Source of the DNA: Laspinema palackyanum D2a
GTDB lineage: Bacteria > Cyanobacteriota > Cyanobacteriia > Cyanobacteriales > Laspinemataceae
Direction of reading: 5' to 3'
Length of the DNA stretch: 64,000 nt
Assembly: GCA_025370845.1 (NCBI GenBank)
Contig: JAMXFF010000007.1
Coordinates: 88,777 to 152,776 of the forward strand
How positions within the stretch are numbered: position 1 is the first letter of the stretch; every line of letters begins with the position of its first letter. Positions 9,641-18,663 of the stretch are shown one piece after another. The position numbers and the translations under genes were made by a program. The notes beneath the pieces are model-generated. The model was given only the letters and a program-made list of their open reading frames with translations, was not told the origin of the DNA and ran no database searches.

Positions 9641-11797
9641 TTACCGATAGCAGGCTAACCGCTGTTGCACTTGGTTTTGCAGGGTCGGACTTTCTAGCGA
9701 TCGCACCACCTGCATGGCTAACTCATTTTCCCCCAATTTGCCGTACCGGATGGCGATTTCTTCATACAAACTCCCTCGATCCATCGGGTCTTCTACTTCT
9801 GTATAACCAAACCAATTCCCCTCGGCATCCATCTGTCCCCCGAATTTCATGACATTTGATTCTTCCCCCGGAATGGTCCGTGCCAGATCAAAGGCTTTAT
9901 TTAAGGCTTCCTGGGCAACATCTCGCTCTCCCACCTTCAGACTCTTATCCGCTATAACGATTAAATTACTAACTTTTTCCGCCGGGGATTTCAACAACTC
10001 GATCGCCTGATAGGCTTCATCAATTTGTCCCCCTTGGATGAACGTCTCCACCAGCCGTTTAATGAATGAACTTTGAAAATATTCCTCCTTCATGGTGCGG
10101 ACTAGCTGCAAGGCAAAGTCATACCGTCCACCCTCCAAAAGCCGAGCAAATACCGTCTCCCAGATATAAGAATTTTCTTGAACCTGGTTGCTGATTAAGA
10201 GGACTTGGGTAAATAACTCTTCAGCCTTAGACTGTTGTCCCGCCTTGGCATATTCCACCGCCAGAGAGGCAAGCACTTCAAATTTTTGCTCGTTAGTTTC
10301 TAGGGATTCCACTAATTTCATCCCTCTGTTTAAAAGTTCAGTCCCTCGCTCAGTTTGGCCGAGATTTTGATAGAGAAAAGCCACTGTCACCAAGTTAATC
10401 GGCATAATTTCAGCAGCCTTCACCGCTATTTCATCATCCCCTCGGGTTGCGGCTTCAGTTGCCAAGGCTAACAAAATAGCCTGTTTTTTTTCTGAATAAG
10501 GAATTTGTTGGGCTGCTTGAATCGCCACCTCATACAGTCCCAATCGAGTATAATCTCTAACCATGTCCATCAGCAGAAATTCTTGTTCATAGGCTTCGGA
10601 AATAGTCCGGACGGTTTCTAAAGCTTGTCCCGCAATGGTGGAGGCTTGCTCCCCTTGTCCTTGGGTGGCATATTCAAGGGCAATGGCACTGAGGACTTTA
10701 GCTTTGATTTCCGGCCTTTCTAAGGGGGAAATTTCCTGCAAAGCTTTGTCTGGATGCCCAGATTCCGCATAGTGGATTAAAATAGGGGAAAGGGCGGCCA
10801 TGCGACCATTTAGATCCGAGATTAAATTGGCTTGACGCAAAGCCTCCGTAAATAAAGGAATCACGAGATCGGTTTGTCCCTGTTTGGCCGATCGCAATCC
10901 AATTTCTGCTAAAATACGCGCCTTAATTTCTGTGTCACTGACGTGATCCCAAACAATTTTATGGGCGCGTTCAATGTTACCTTGATCCGCCAAATTCTTC
11001 GCAATTTCTGCAAAAGTTTGACTGCGATAATAAGCCTCGGGAATTGTCCTAGCAAGCTCTAAGGCTTTATCCAGTTGTCCCACTTGACCATAATAAATGG
11101 CGAGGGGTTGGAAATCCCAAGCTTGACTATAGGCATCCTGATAAACAATGGATTGGGCATAATGGAGCGATCGCCCCAGGATTTGTGAGGCTTGGATGGT
11201 ATCTTCCAAGGCAATATAAGTTCGGGCAATTTCACTTAATCCCTTGGTTTTAAAAGCCGCACCTCGGATGCCTGTTTCTGCTAGAATAGCACGGGCGAGG
11301 GTTGCCCGGGCGCGATCGCGCTGTCCCGTTTGGATATACAACCGCGCAATTCCTGCCAAAGTCCGGGTTTTGCCATAGCTATATCCGGTATCCAAGCTAT
11401 TACTCACTCCCCCTGCCGCATCCAGGACAGACTCAGCCTGAGAACCCTTTCCCTGTTCCACCAGACGATTAACTAGGGTTTCTAACATCCCCTCTTGTGC
11501 CTGAGTACCATTGACGATTTCAATGAAGGATAGCACTCTCTCTCGGTTTTTACTGACCGCTTGCATCCCTTGAAATAACTCAATCATGTCCTTCGCTGCC
11601 TGATCCAGTTTGCCGGATTGGATATGATTTTGAGCGCGATCGCGTAATTCAAACAAGCGCCCGTCAGCGGCTATATTCTGTTCCTCCTGACAAGTCACCC
11701 CCTGGGCGATCGCCAAAGGTTCCAACAGCTTACAGCCACTCATGAACACCATCATCCCTAACCCCAATCCCACGGTCCCAACGACTGATTTTTTCAT
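9641..11797 (-). CDS. Lipoprotein with TPR-like helical repeats
   Basis: The 718-residue protein starts MKKSVVGTVGLGLGMM and has a lipobox (FMSGC, Cys22), so it should be lipid-anchored after export. The rest is a solenoid of repeats about 36-40 residues long, with recurring motifs such as ALELARTIPE, AEIAKNLADQG and LxxAxxYxxxGQ, in the style of degenerate TPRs common in cyanobacteria. The ATG at 11797 lies 4 bases after the stop of the helicase gene, suggesting cotranscription. The frame continues upstream into the helicase, but that part has no signal peptide. The function is unknown; a protein-binding scaffold is likely. Confidence 0.7.
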   Translation of the reverse strand: MKKSVVGTVGLGLGMMVFMSGCKLLEPLAIAQGVTCQEEQNIAADGRLFELRDRAQNHIQSGKLDQAAKDMIELFQGMQAVSKNRERVLSFIEIVNGTQAQEGMLETLVNRLVEQGKGSQAESVLDAAGGVSNSLDTGYSYGKTRTLAGIARLYIQTGQRDRARATLARAILAETGIRGAAFKTKGLSEIARTYIALEDTIQASQILGRSLHYAQSIVYQDAYSQAWDFQPLAIYYGQVGQLDKALELARTIPEAYYRSQTFAEIAKNLADQGNIERAHKIVWDHVSDTEIKARILAEIGLRSAKQGQTDLVIPLFTEALRQANLISDLNGRMAALSPILIHYAESGHPDKALQEISPLERPEIKAKVLSAIALEYATQGQGEQASTIAGQALETVRTISEAYEQEFLLMDMVRDYTRLGLYEVAIQAAQQIPYSEKKQAILLALATEAATRGDDEIAVKAAEIMPINLVTVAFLYQNLGQTERGTELLNRGMKLVESLETNEQKFEVLASLAVEYAKAGQQSKAEELFTQVLLISNQVQENSYIWETVFARLLEGGRYDFALQLVRTMKEEYFQSSFIKRLVETFIQGGQIDEAYQAIELLKSPAEKVSNLIVIADKSLKVGERDVAQEALNKAFDLARTIPGEESNVMKFGGQMDAEGNWFGYTEVEDPMDRGSLYEEIAIRYGKLGENELAMQVVRSLESPTLQNQVQQRLACYR

Positions 11798-11801
11798 AGA
11801 T

Positions 11802-13457
11802 TTATCTAGGGTAGTTATCGCTTCCTTCGTCTGATTCAGAAGTATTTTTAGGAAACTCATTCTCTGGATAGTCTTGACTTGAAACCTCTTCCGAATGTTC
11901 GGAGGATTTCCGTTGTTTCTCCCCCCATTCTGAGGCCCGTTCTGCCACTTTTTTCCGTGATGCTTTACCCACCCCATAAATCGGCGTAGGCGCGGGAATC
12001 GGCTGGGAGGAACCCGGTAGGAGTTTTAACGGCTGGGGTTTTGACCCAGGAGTTTCCGGTCCGGTTTTCGGGGTTTGTGGCGTAGTTTTCGCCAGACCCC
12101 GACGCCGTTGCGAGGTCCCTTCCTCCGCTGTATCTTCTGCCACTACTTCATACAAAATTGCTCGTTTATTTTTCTGGGTTCCTTTGCGTAAAATTCGACC
12201 TAACCGTTGAATATACTCCCTCGTTGAACCCGTTCCCGATAGCAAGATTGCCACTCTCGCATCTGGCACATCTACCCCTTCATTTAAAACATGAGATGCT
12301 ATAATCGTTTTATAAATCCCTTCTTTAAATCGAGTTAAAATTTCGTGACGTTCTTTAACTGGAGTTTGATGGGTCAAAGCCGGAATTAAAAAATCCTGGG
12401 AAATGCGATAAACCGTAGCATTATCTGCGGTAAAAATTAGGATACGTTCGGGGGAATGTTGAGCCAGTAAATCTGCAAGAATCCGCATTTTTCCATCGGT
12501 TCCCAGGGCGATCTCCTTCGCTTCCCGGTGTGCTAACATGGCCCGACGTCCCGCAGGCGATCGCGCTGAAGCTTGGACAAAGTGTTGCCACCCTTGGAGA
12601 CTGCCTAGGGAAATGTGAGACTGTTCTAAGAACTGATTGCGGGTTTTAATCAGGTGATTATAGCGATCGCGTTCTAACTTAGAGAGTTTAACTTTAATTT
12701 GAACAATTTCATGTTCTGCTAAAGCACCACCGGCTAAATCTTCCGCCGTTTTGCGATAGACTTCCGGACCGATTAACTGCGTCAAATCCGCGTGTTTCCC
12801 ATCCGATCGCTCAGGAGTTGCCGTTAATCCCAACCGATAAGGCGCAATCGAATATTCCGCGATCGCCCGATTAAAATCCGTCGGCAAGTGATGACACTCA
12901 TCAAACACAATCGACGCATAGCGATTCCCCAACGCCTCCGCATGGATCGCCGCACTGTCATACGTTGCCACCAAAATCGGACTTTTATCCCGAGAACCGC
13001 CCCCCAATAACCCCACCTCTACATCGGGAAACGCCGCTGCTAGATGCGCGTACCACTGATGCATCAAATCCAACGTCGGCACCACAATCAGGGTCGTGCG
13101 CGGGGTCGCCTGCATCGCCAACTGTGCCAAATACGTCTTCCCTGCCGCAGTCGGCAACACGACTACACCCCATCGTCCCGCCTGCTTCCATGCCGTCAGC
13201 GCCTCTTCCTGATGTTGATAAGGCGGCATTTCAAAGCTCGGGACCAACTCCAGAGGTCCAAATCCCTTCGCCTCATCAATAAATTCCGTCCCCTCCGCTT
13301 TGAGCGCCTCAATCAACGGACGATAGTCGATCGCACGCACGCGAAACTTTTCCACCCGTTCATCCCAAGCAGCAAAATCAATCCACCCTTTCCCTCGCGG
13401 TGGTGGATGCAGCAACAAAGTTCCCCGGTCAAACGTAATCGTTGGTATGCGGCCCAT
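11802..13457 (-). CDS. SF2 DNA helicase, XPB-like
   Basis: This protein of about 551 residues has the SF2 motifs: Walker A in LPTAAGKTYLA, a DECH box (IVFDECHHLP), motif III LTATPERSD, and motif VI QRLGRILRKG. The N-terminal portion before the motor (FDRGTLLLHPP to FEMPPYQHQ) resembles the XPB-type helicases of bacteria. The last 90 residues are a Pro/Ser/Lys-rich disordered tail. I prefer the ATG at 13457: the longer frame to 13550 would begin inside a perfect palindrome. Its role is probably in DNA repair (family knowledge). It precedes the lipoprotein gene by 4 bases. Confidence 0.85.
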   Translation of the reverse strand: MGRIPTITFDRGTLLLHPPPRGKGWIDFAAWDERVEKFRVRAIDYRPLIEALKAEGTEFIDEAKGFGPLELVPSFEMPPYQHQEEALTAWKQAGRWGVVVLPTAAGKTYLAQLAMQATPRTTLIVVPTLDLMHQWYAHLAAAFPDVEVGLLGGGSRDKSPILVATYDSAAIHAEALGNRYASIVFDECHHLPTDFNRAIAEYSIAPYRLGLTATPERSDGKHADLTQLIGPEVYRKTAEDLAGGALAEHEIVQIKVKLSKLERDRYNHLIKTRNQFLEQSHISLGSLQGWQHFVQASARSPAGRRAMLAHREAKEIALGTDGKMRILADLLAQHSPERILIFTADNATVYRISQDFLIPALTHQTPVKERHEILTRFKEGIYKTIIASHVLNEGVDVPDARVAILLSGTGSTREYIQRLGRILRKGTQKNKRAILYEVVAEDTAEEGTSQRRRGLAKTTPQTPKTGPETPGSKPQPLKLLPGSSQPIPAPTPIYGVGKASRKKVAERASEWGEKQRKSSEHSEEVSSQDYPENEFPKNTSESDEGSDNYPR

Positions 13458-13524
13458 CAGTTCATCAAGTGTTCTATCTCTCACCCATTGTACTACAGCG
13501 TTGATACCGGATGATGTATGCGGA

Positions 13525-13560
13525 AAATGTCGGGTTGATTCGCGAATCAACCCGACATTT
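13525..13560. terminator. Perfect 36-bp palindrome between era and the helicase gene
   Basis: The 18 bases AAATGTCGGGTTGATTCG (13525-13542) are followed directly by their exact reverse complement (13543-13560). It lies just past the end of era (13612) and could terminate its transcription; the A/T ends suit either direction. Confidence 0.6.
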
Positions 13561-13611
13561 CGTCCAGAAACTCGGTTTCTTATCCTCGGAAGCGAATGCT
13601 GTGCCGATGCT

Positions 13612-14559
13612 CTAGTCTTCTAATTTATACCCCAATTCAGCCAATTGAATGCGAGATTGTCGCCAATTGGGTTGAACTTTGACAAAAATTTCTAAATAGA
13701 CTTTACCCTCAATGAGTTTTTGCATTTGTTCTCGGGCCGCTGATCCGATCGCTTTGAGCATTTGTCCACCTTTGCCGATAATAATTCCTTTTTGAGAGGG
13801 ACGTTCTACATAAATAGTTGCTAAAATCCGGGTTAAATCCTTTGTTTCTTCCATGAGATCTAGGCTGATGGCCACCGAGTGAGGCACTTCTTCTCGGGTT
13901 AAATAAAGAATTTGCTCCCGAATCAGTTCGCCAATGATAAAGCGTTCTGGGCGATCGGTGACTAAATCTGGAGGATAGTAATAAGGGCCGGGTTCTAAAC
14001 GATCGCCCAGTAAGGTTAATAAATCCTCTAGTCCTTCTCCCGTCGTAGCTGAGAATCTGGCGACTGGCCACTTGAGATTTTCCGCGAGTTCCTGATAGCT
14101 GCGATCGATGACTTCTACATCGCGCGGACGGGATAAATTAGACCGTAAGTCTATTTTATTCAGACCTAGAATAACTGGCGTTTTTGTTTGGGTGAGCATT
14201 TCCGTAATAAAGCGATCGCCTCCCCCCGCTTCCACTGAACCATCCACCATCAACAGTAGAATGTCCACCGTAGAAATGGCCCCGATCGCATTTTTCACCA
14301 ACACCTTTCCCAGTTGGTGATGGGGTTTATGAATCCCGGGAGTATCCACAAAAATAAATTGTGCTTCCGGGGTGGTTAAAATTCCCCGTAAACGGTTTCG
14401 CGTCGTCTGCGCCACCGGGGAAGTAATCGCTATTTTTTGTCCCACCAGGTGATTCATCAGGGTAGACTTGCCCACATTGGGCCGTCCGATAATCCCGATA
14501 AACCCGGATTTAAACCCGGCAGGGGGTTCGGGAATGACAGAAAAATCTGAGGGATTCAG
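13612..14559 (-). CDS. era: GTPase Era
   Basis: About 315 residues. It has the G1 motif GRPNVGKST, G3 DTPGIHKP, G4 NKID, and a C-terminal KH domain with GKGGQMLKAIGSAAREQMQ. Era binds the 3' end of 16S rRNA and couples ribosome small-subunit assembly to growth. No ATG or GTG occurs before the G domain. A TTG at 14583 is in frame, but the only good ribosome site, AGGAGG (14567-14572), lies 7 bases before a CTG at 14559, so I take CTG as the likely start. If annotated from TTG the gene spans 13612-14583. Confidence 0.93.
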   Translation of the reverse strand: MNPSDFSVIPEPPAGFKSGFIGIIGRPNVGKSTLMNHLVGQKIAITSPVAQTTRNRLRGILTTPEAQFIFVDTPGIHKPHHQLGKVLVKNAIGAISTVDILLLMVDGSVEAGGGDRFITEMLTQTKTPVILGLNKIDLRSNLSRPRDVEVIDRSYQELAENLKWPVARFSATTGEGLEDLLTLLGDRLEPGPYYYPPDLVTDRPERFIIGELIREQILYLTREEVPHSVAISLDLMEETKDLTRILATIYVERPSQKGIIIGKGGQMLKAIGSAAREQMQKLIEGKVYLEIFVKVQPNWRQSRIQLAELGYKLED

Positions 14560-14822
14560 GGTCGTACCTCCTAAAAAAATCAAACAGTTTCTTTCTATTT
14601 TAATTCATTTTCAGAAAACCTTGACAATTTTTTTGTAGTTTATGTACATCTCAACGGTCTATCTCGCGGTTTAGTGCAGAAGCAACCCCAAGCGATCGGC
14701 CCAACGGACTTCGTTACTTTTTGCAAACGACTGTTAAGAATTTGCAATAATCCCTGACAGTCCAGAATTGAGATGCTAAAATTCCGAAATCCAAGCCAAA
14801 GCCTTACCTGACAGGAAGTATC

Positions 14823-15497
14823 ATGAATTACTTTTCAGTGCTGGTTAAACTGCTGCAAGATCGCCAATCCTTTCTCGAAGAAATCAAAAAAGGCGTAAAA
14901 CTCACCAACAAAATCGTGGCTCTGCTGATATCGAGTGCCGTCTTTTTTGGGATTTATGGGGCAATCATTGGGGCCTCTCATAGTTGGATGCAAGTCATTT
15001 CTTCGTTTTTTAAATTACCGGCCCTTTATCTGCTAACCTTGCTGATTTGCTTTCCTACGTTATACATTTTCAGTATTATTTTTGGGTCAAAACGGAGTTT
15101 TACTCAGTATTTAACCTTACTGATGACTGCGGAAGCGATTATGAGCGCCATCCTCTTTGGATTCGCCCCAATCACCCTATTTTTCCTGATTAGTACCCAA
15201 AGTTATGATTTTTTTCTGTTGTTGAATGTCGCCATTTTAGGGTTAGCTGGATTTTTGGGCATCAAATTCTTTTATGAAGGGATGCAGCTCCTCGCCGAAC
15301 CGGAAATAACCGGGCAGGATACGCGGACTAAATTGCTTCAATTTTGGTTATTGCTCTATGCTTTTGTGGGGACCCAAATGGCTTGGACCCTGAGACCCTT
15401 TTTTGGATCTGCGGGAGATTTCCAACTGTTTAGAGATTTAGAAGGCAATTTTTACGTCAATGTCTTGCAAATTGTGGGGCGCTTATTGGGTTATTAA
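14823..15497 (+). CDS. Yip1-like integral membrane protein
   Basis: This is a 224-residue protein with about five to six hydrophobic segments (beginning ALLISSAVFFGIYGAIIG) and a short cytoplasmic N-terminus. The pattern resembles the bacterial Yip1/YIP1-domain families, often annotated as hypothetical in cyanobacteria. An ACAGGAAG ribosome site lies about 5 bases before the ATG. The next gene follows within 70 bases on the same strand and is also a membrane protein, so the two may form an operon. The function is unknown. Confidence 0.65.
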   Translation: MNYFSVLVKLLQDRQSFLEEIKKGVKLTNKIVALLISSAVFFGIYGAIIGASHSWMQVISSFFKLPALYLLTLLICFPTLYIFSIIFGSKRSFTQYLTLLMTAEAIMSAILFGFAPITLFFLISTQSYDFFLLLNVAILGLAGFLGIKFFYEGMQLLAEPEITGQDTRTKLLQFWLLLYAFVGTQMAWTLRPFFGSAGDFQLFRDLEGNFYVNVLQIVGRLLGY

Positions 15498-15563
15498 AAC
15501 AAGGGTGATCGCCGGAGACAACCCTTGAGAAAATTAGGAGAAAATAGGAGGATTAAACAGTTT

Positions 15564-16274
15564 ATGCGCCCCGATTTAGAAAATGCCATCGTCACCGAAA
15601 GCGAACTAGAGACGATCGCTGGGGTGGATGTGAACGATATTGGGTTAAGTCTAGCTTTCCGCCTGTCTTTTCTCCAAAATTTGAACAAACTGCTCTCCTT
15701 TGCGATCGCCCAGTTGTTTATCTTGGTCCTCTTCTTCATTTTACTCACACCCCTGGGAATCTTAATGGTTCGCAATTCCGGACTCTCTGGACAAGAGATG
15801 GCAACAACCGTTTATTTTCTGCTATTCACCGCAGGAATCGCTGGAGTCGCGACCCTCATTCTTAACTGGTATTTATGGAGGCGATCGCAAAAATTCCAGA
15901 CCTTTTTAACCCTTCTCGATGAAATCCAAAAATATAACGAAGTCGTGCGATCGCTCGATATTTTAGATAAAATAGAAGCAGCCGGGGCCCAAATCCAACT
16001 CAGCGATCGCCAGGAAGTTCTTGAAGCCCTCAACATCACCCGCGAGAGTTTACTCGGTAGCTTGCGAACCGATAGAATCCTCCGAGAAAATCAAGACCTT
16101 ATCGACCATCGCTATGAATTATTTGCTAAAATAGAAAATAATCTAGCCACCTTAAACCACTTAAAAATCAGCGATGAAGCCACCGAATATGGGCGATTGC
16201 TCAATCAAGCCCTCAAAATCGGCGTCAGCGTCGATCGCGAAATTCGTCGCATTCAAAATCGCACCTTAAATTAA
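15564..16274 (+). CDS. Membrane protein with cytoplasmic helical tail
   Basis: The 236-residue product MRPDLENAIVTESELE has two strong membrane segments (about 50-72 and 86-110) followed by a long helical, coiled-coil-like cytoplasmic tail of about 120 residues. A TAGGAGGA ribosome site lies about 11 bases before the ATG at 15564; an upstream TTG in the same frame at 15525 is less likely. I do not recognise the family. It follows the Yip1-like gene and may work with it. Confidence 0.65.
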   Translation: MRPDLENAIVTESELETIAGVDVNDIGLSLAFRLSFLQNLNKLLSFAIAQLFILVLFFILLTPLGILMVRNSGLSGQEMATTVYFLLFTAGIAGVATLILNWYLWRRSQKFQTFLTLLDEIQKYNEVVRSLDILDKIEAAGAQIQLSDRQEVLEALNITRESLLGSLRTDRILRENQDLIDHRYELFAKIENNLATLNHLKISDEATEYGRLLNQALKIGVSVDREIRRIQNRTLN

Positions 16275-16283
16275 ATCTCTTAA

Positions 16284-16305
16284 GCCCCCCTTATTAAGGG
16301 GGGTT
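16284..16305 (+). terminator. Probable terminator after the membrane-protein pair
   Basis: CCCCCCTT (16285-16292) pairs with AAGGGGGG (16296-16303) over a 3-base loop, 10 bases after the stop at 16274. The T-run is weak. Confidence 0.5.
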
Positions 16306-16461
16306 GGGGGGATCTCCACAGTATTTTGCAAGAGGTCTATTAATCAGGCTGCGGCCCTATATTACCCCAAATTGCATCAAATCTTGTTTTTTCTCCAAAG
16401 AAAATAGGGGCAATTCATCAATCGCCCCTAAATCATATTTATTGAAATTCCATGACCCTAA

Positions 16462-17253
16462 TTATAGGGATTCTAAATCGATGCCCTTCTCTCGGAGTCG
16501 CGCTTTAAGTGCCTCCAATTCCGAAAGGGCTTCCTCAGCCCGTTGGCGTTCATCTTCAGCCCGTTGCGCTTCATCCTCAGCCCGTTGGCGTTCAATTTTA
16601 GCCAGTTCTTCAGGCAACAGTATCAAATTGCCATCGGCATCAAAAAACCTTAACCAAGTTGCTGTTTCTTGTTGCAATGTTCCCTCCCAAGTTCCCACCC
16701 AAAACCCGAGAGAATGACACCATAACCAGCCGCGATCGTCCTTGGTTAACTCCTCATACCGTGGTCCCGTTAACCGCCATCCCCGCAATGAATCTGGGGC
16801 AAAGGGGTCATAGACAAAATACTCGGGAAGTCTAAATGTCTGTTCATAAACGTCCTTTTTGTGTCCGAGGTCCTCGCGGGCTGTAGAAGGGGACAGCAAC
16901 TCTACAATCACATTAGGATACCGTCCTTCTTCTTCCCAAATGACCCAGCCTTGCCGTTCCTTTATCCCATCAACATTGAGGGCAACAAAGAAATCCGGGC
17001 CTCTAAAATCCCGATTTCGGGCTTGTTCACTATTAAAATAGATGAACATATTGCCCCCAGTAAAATAGTCTTGCCGCCCAGCAAAGGCTTCATGTACTGC
17101 GGCAATCAGCACATTCATGGCGATCCGGTGACGATTACTTTCCAAGGGTTCTCCATCATCAAAAATTAAATCCGTAGGCGGCATCGGAGGAGTCCACTCA
17201 TCCTCCACTACCATAGGAGTTTGCAGTTCAGGGGTGAGTTCAGCTTTAGTCAT
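16462..17253 (-). CDS. Uma2-family (PD-(D/E)XK) putative endonuclease
   Basis: The 263-residue protein has the Uma2/DUF820 core: an N-terminal helix (HRIAMNVLIAAVHEAF), the nuclease acids in GPDFFVAL and VIVELLSPST, and a downstream Lys (HKKDVYE). A C-terminal coiled coil made of repeated RAEDExQ units follows, as often seen in cyanobacterial members. This family is greatly expanded in cyanobacteria and its biological role is unsettled. I chose the ATG at 17253 (MTKAELTPE); the preceding GGTGGGG may be the ribosome site. A TTG at 17268 is the alternative. Confidence 0.85.
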   Translation of the reverse strand: MTKAELTPELQTPMVVEDEWTPPMPPTDLIFDDGEPLESNRHRIAMNVLIAAVHEAFAGRQDYFTGGNMFIYFNSEQARNRDFRGPDFFVALNVDGIKERQGWVIWEEEGRYPNVIVELLSPSTAREDLGHKKDVYEQTFRLPEYFVYDPFAPDSLRGWRLTGPRYEELTKDDRGWLWCHSLGFWVGTWEGTLQQETATWLRFFDADGNLILLPEELAKIERQRAEDEAQRAEDERQRAEEALSELEALKARLREKGIDLESL

Positions 17254-17446
17254 AAAATTCCCCACCAATTCCTAAATTATGATGTTTTTCACTGACCCGA
17301 GGGACAGGGTAGAGACAAGGCAGTACCCTATCTTCCCCCCTCCTCCCCCGGCTCAATCCATTGTACCAGATATCGCTCCAGGATTCACCCTAAAAATCAG
17401 CAATTTTAGCTTTTAAAAAGCCCCCATAAAATCAGGGTTGAATCTT

Positions 17447-17785
17447 TCAAATGATGGTCCTTAAATCAGAAATAGAATTATCCAAATCGTCTTGCCATCT
17501 TAAAACGGCTTCTTTGAACTCCGGGAGAGAAATTGTTTCGATGGGTTCTGCCTCCACCAAGAGATTCTCTATTGTCACGGTGTGGGGTGAAAAAATCAAA
17601 TAGTAGGCATTTCCCGATCGCGTCCATTCCCCAATCTTTCCCGTCTCCAGTCCTGCTATTTTGTCTAACAACTGATTAACCCATTCTTGGCTATTTTGAA
17701 TATCCAGGGTCAGAAACTCTAAAACCCGACGATGAGCACTACTTTGGTCAAACCAGTCCGTTTCGTTACAGGGTTGTTCGGTCAT
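17447..17785 (-). CDS. Small acidic protein, candidate immunity factor (UPF0231/YacL-like)
   Basis: This is a 112-residue acidic protein with no signal peptide. It begins 8 bases after the stop of the EndoU-like gene. Its middle, EWTRSGNAYYLIFSPHTVTIEN, and the later SLPEFKEAVLRWQ resemble the short UPF0231/YacL fold. The order of exported nuclease then small cytosolic protein is that of a toxin and its immunity gene, so protection from the neighbouring nuclease is the favoured inference. Similarity is weak by eye. Confidence 0.55.
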   Translation of the reverse strand: MTEQPCNETDWFDQSSAHRRVLEFLTLDIQNSQEWVNQLLDKIAGLETGKIGEWTRSGNAYYLIFSPHTVTIENLLVEAEPIETISLPEFKEAVLRWQDDLDNSISDLRTII

Positions 17786-17793
17786 AATCTTGA

Positions 17794-18411
17794 TTACCTT
17801 AAGGGAAAGCCCGTATTAATTTTACCATCTCGATGGGTTGCCCCAGCAATCCGATAGGAACTGCCATTATTCGCCGTACAAAACCGGGTTTGCTGGTTGC
17901 TGTCTGTCGGCGCATTTAATCCGCACCAGGCCCAATGGGGTGCGCCGTTCGGACATTGCACCGGATTGGCTTCGGCATAAGCAATGGAATTGATCACTTG
18001 TTCTGGAGTACAGCGATCGGGAAACATTGTGGAAAACTTACTGCCGCCTCCGGAGGTATGACTCCATTCTCCCCCGTAAATTCCCTGATTATTCGCGGAT
18101 TGGGTGACTCTAAATTGTCGGATGGTAGAGGGGTTTTGTCCCCGGGGTCGCGCATGAAATCCCACCAAACGCCCCTCTCGATTCACCTCTCCACAAAATA
18201 TGTGAGCGTGATTCACCTGCTGATTATTATAAGCACTTACCCAATGGGATGAACTCCCACAATTGATGCCTTGGCCTTGTGCTATACCCTGCAACAAAGC
18301 CACTAACAAACAGGCGACAGCGCCTATGCCGATTTTACGGATGGTTCTCCCGTTCAACAGTTGCCCAAATCTGCGGTTCATTTGTGCGTTTACCCTCCGG
18401 ATTTTACCCAT
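17794..18411 (-). CDS. Secreted EndoU-like ribonuclease (putative toxin)
   Basis: The 205-residue product has a basic N-terminus, a hydrophobic segment (about 29-45) and a likely cleavage near AQG, so it is exported. The mature part matches the bacterial EndoU pattern: HIFCGEV (His70), GFHARP (His86), a conserved SKFSTMFP with Lys125, then a PEQVINSI helix and a final YRIAGAT...INTGFP strand pair. EndoU nucleases use two His and a Lys to cut RNA at uridines. Six cysteines in the mature part suggest disulphides. Translation may begin at the second Met (18381), which has GGAGGG about 12 bases before it. The immunity candidate follows 8 bases later. Confidence 0.75.
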   Translation of the reverse strand: MGKIRRVNAQMNRRFGQLLNGRTIRKIGIGAVACLLVALLQGIAQGQGINCGSSSHWVSAYNNQQVNHAHIFCGEVNREGRLVGFHARPRGQNPSTIRQFRVTQSANNQGIYGGEWSHTSGGGSKFSTMFPDRCTPEQVINSIAYAEANPVQCPNGAPHWAWCGLNAPTDSNQQTRFCTANNGSSYRIAGATHRDGKINTGFPLR

Positions 18412-18663
18412 AACCTGAAATTGGATCTCACCGTATCATACCGGAACTCTCAAGGCCATCCGCAAATTTGCTAGAGATGAAGGGGCAAAAGACTGATGAA
18501 AAGTGAGGTTTGTGAATTGAAGTGAGGTAAAGCCCAAGTTTTAATTGACGATCGCCCGATCGCCATCCCTTCCAGCTTACCGTCCCCGGATTTGATAGAA
18601 TGAATCTTAAAGGCTTATGCTATCCTCTGTGTCGAATACCTGCACCGACTTCATCAATTCCCT

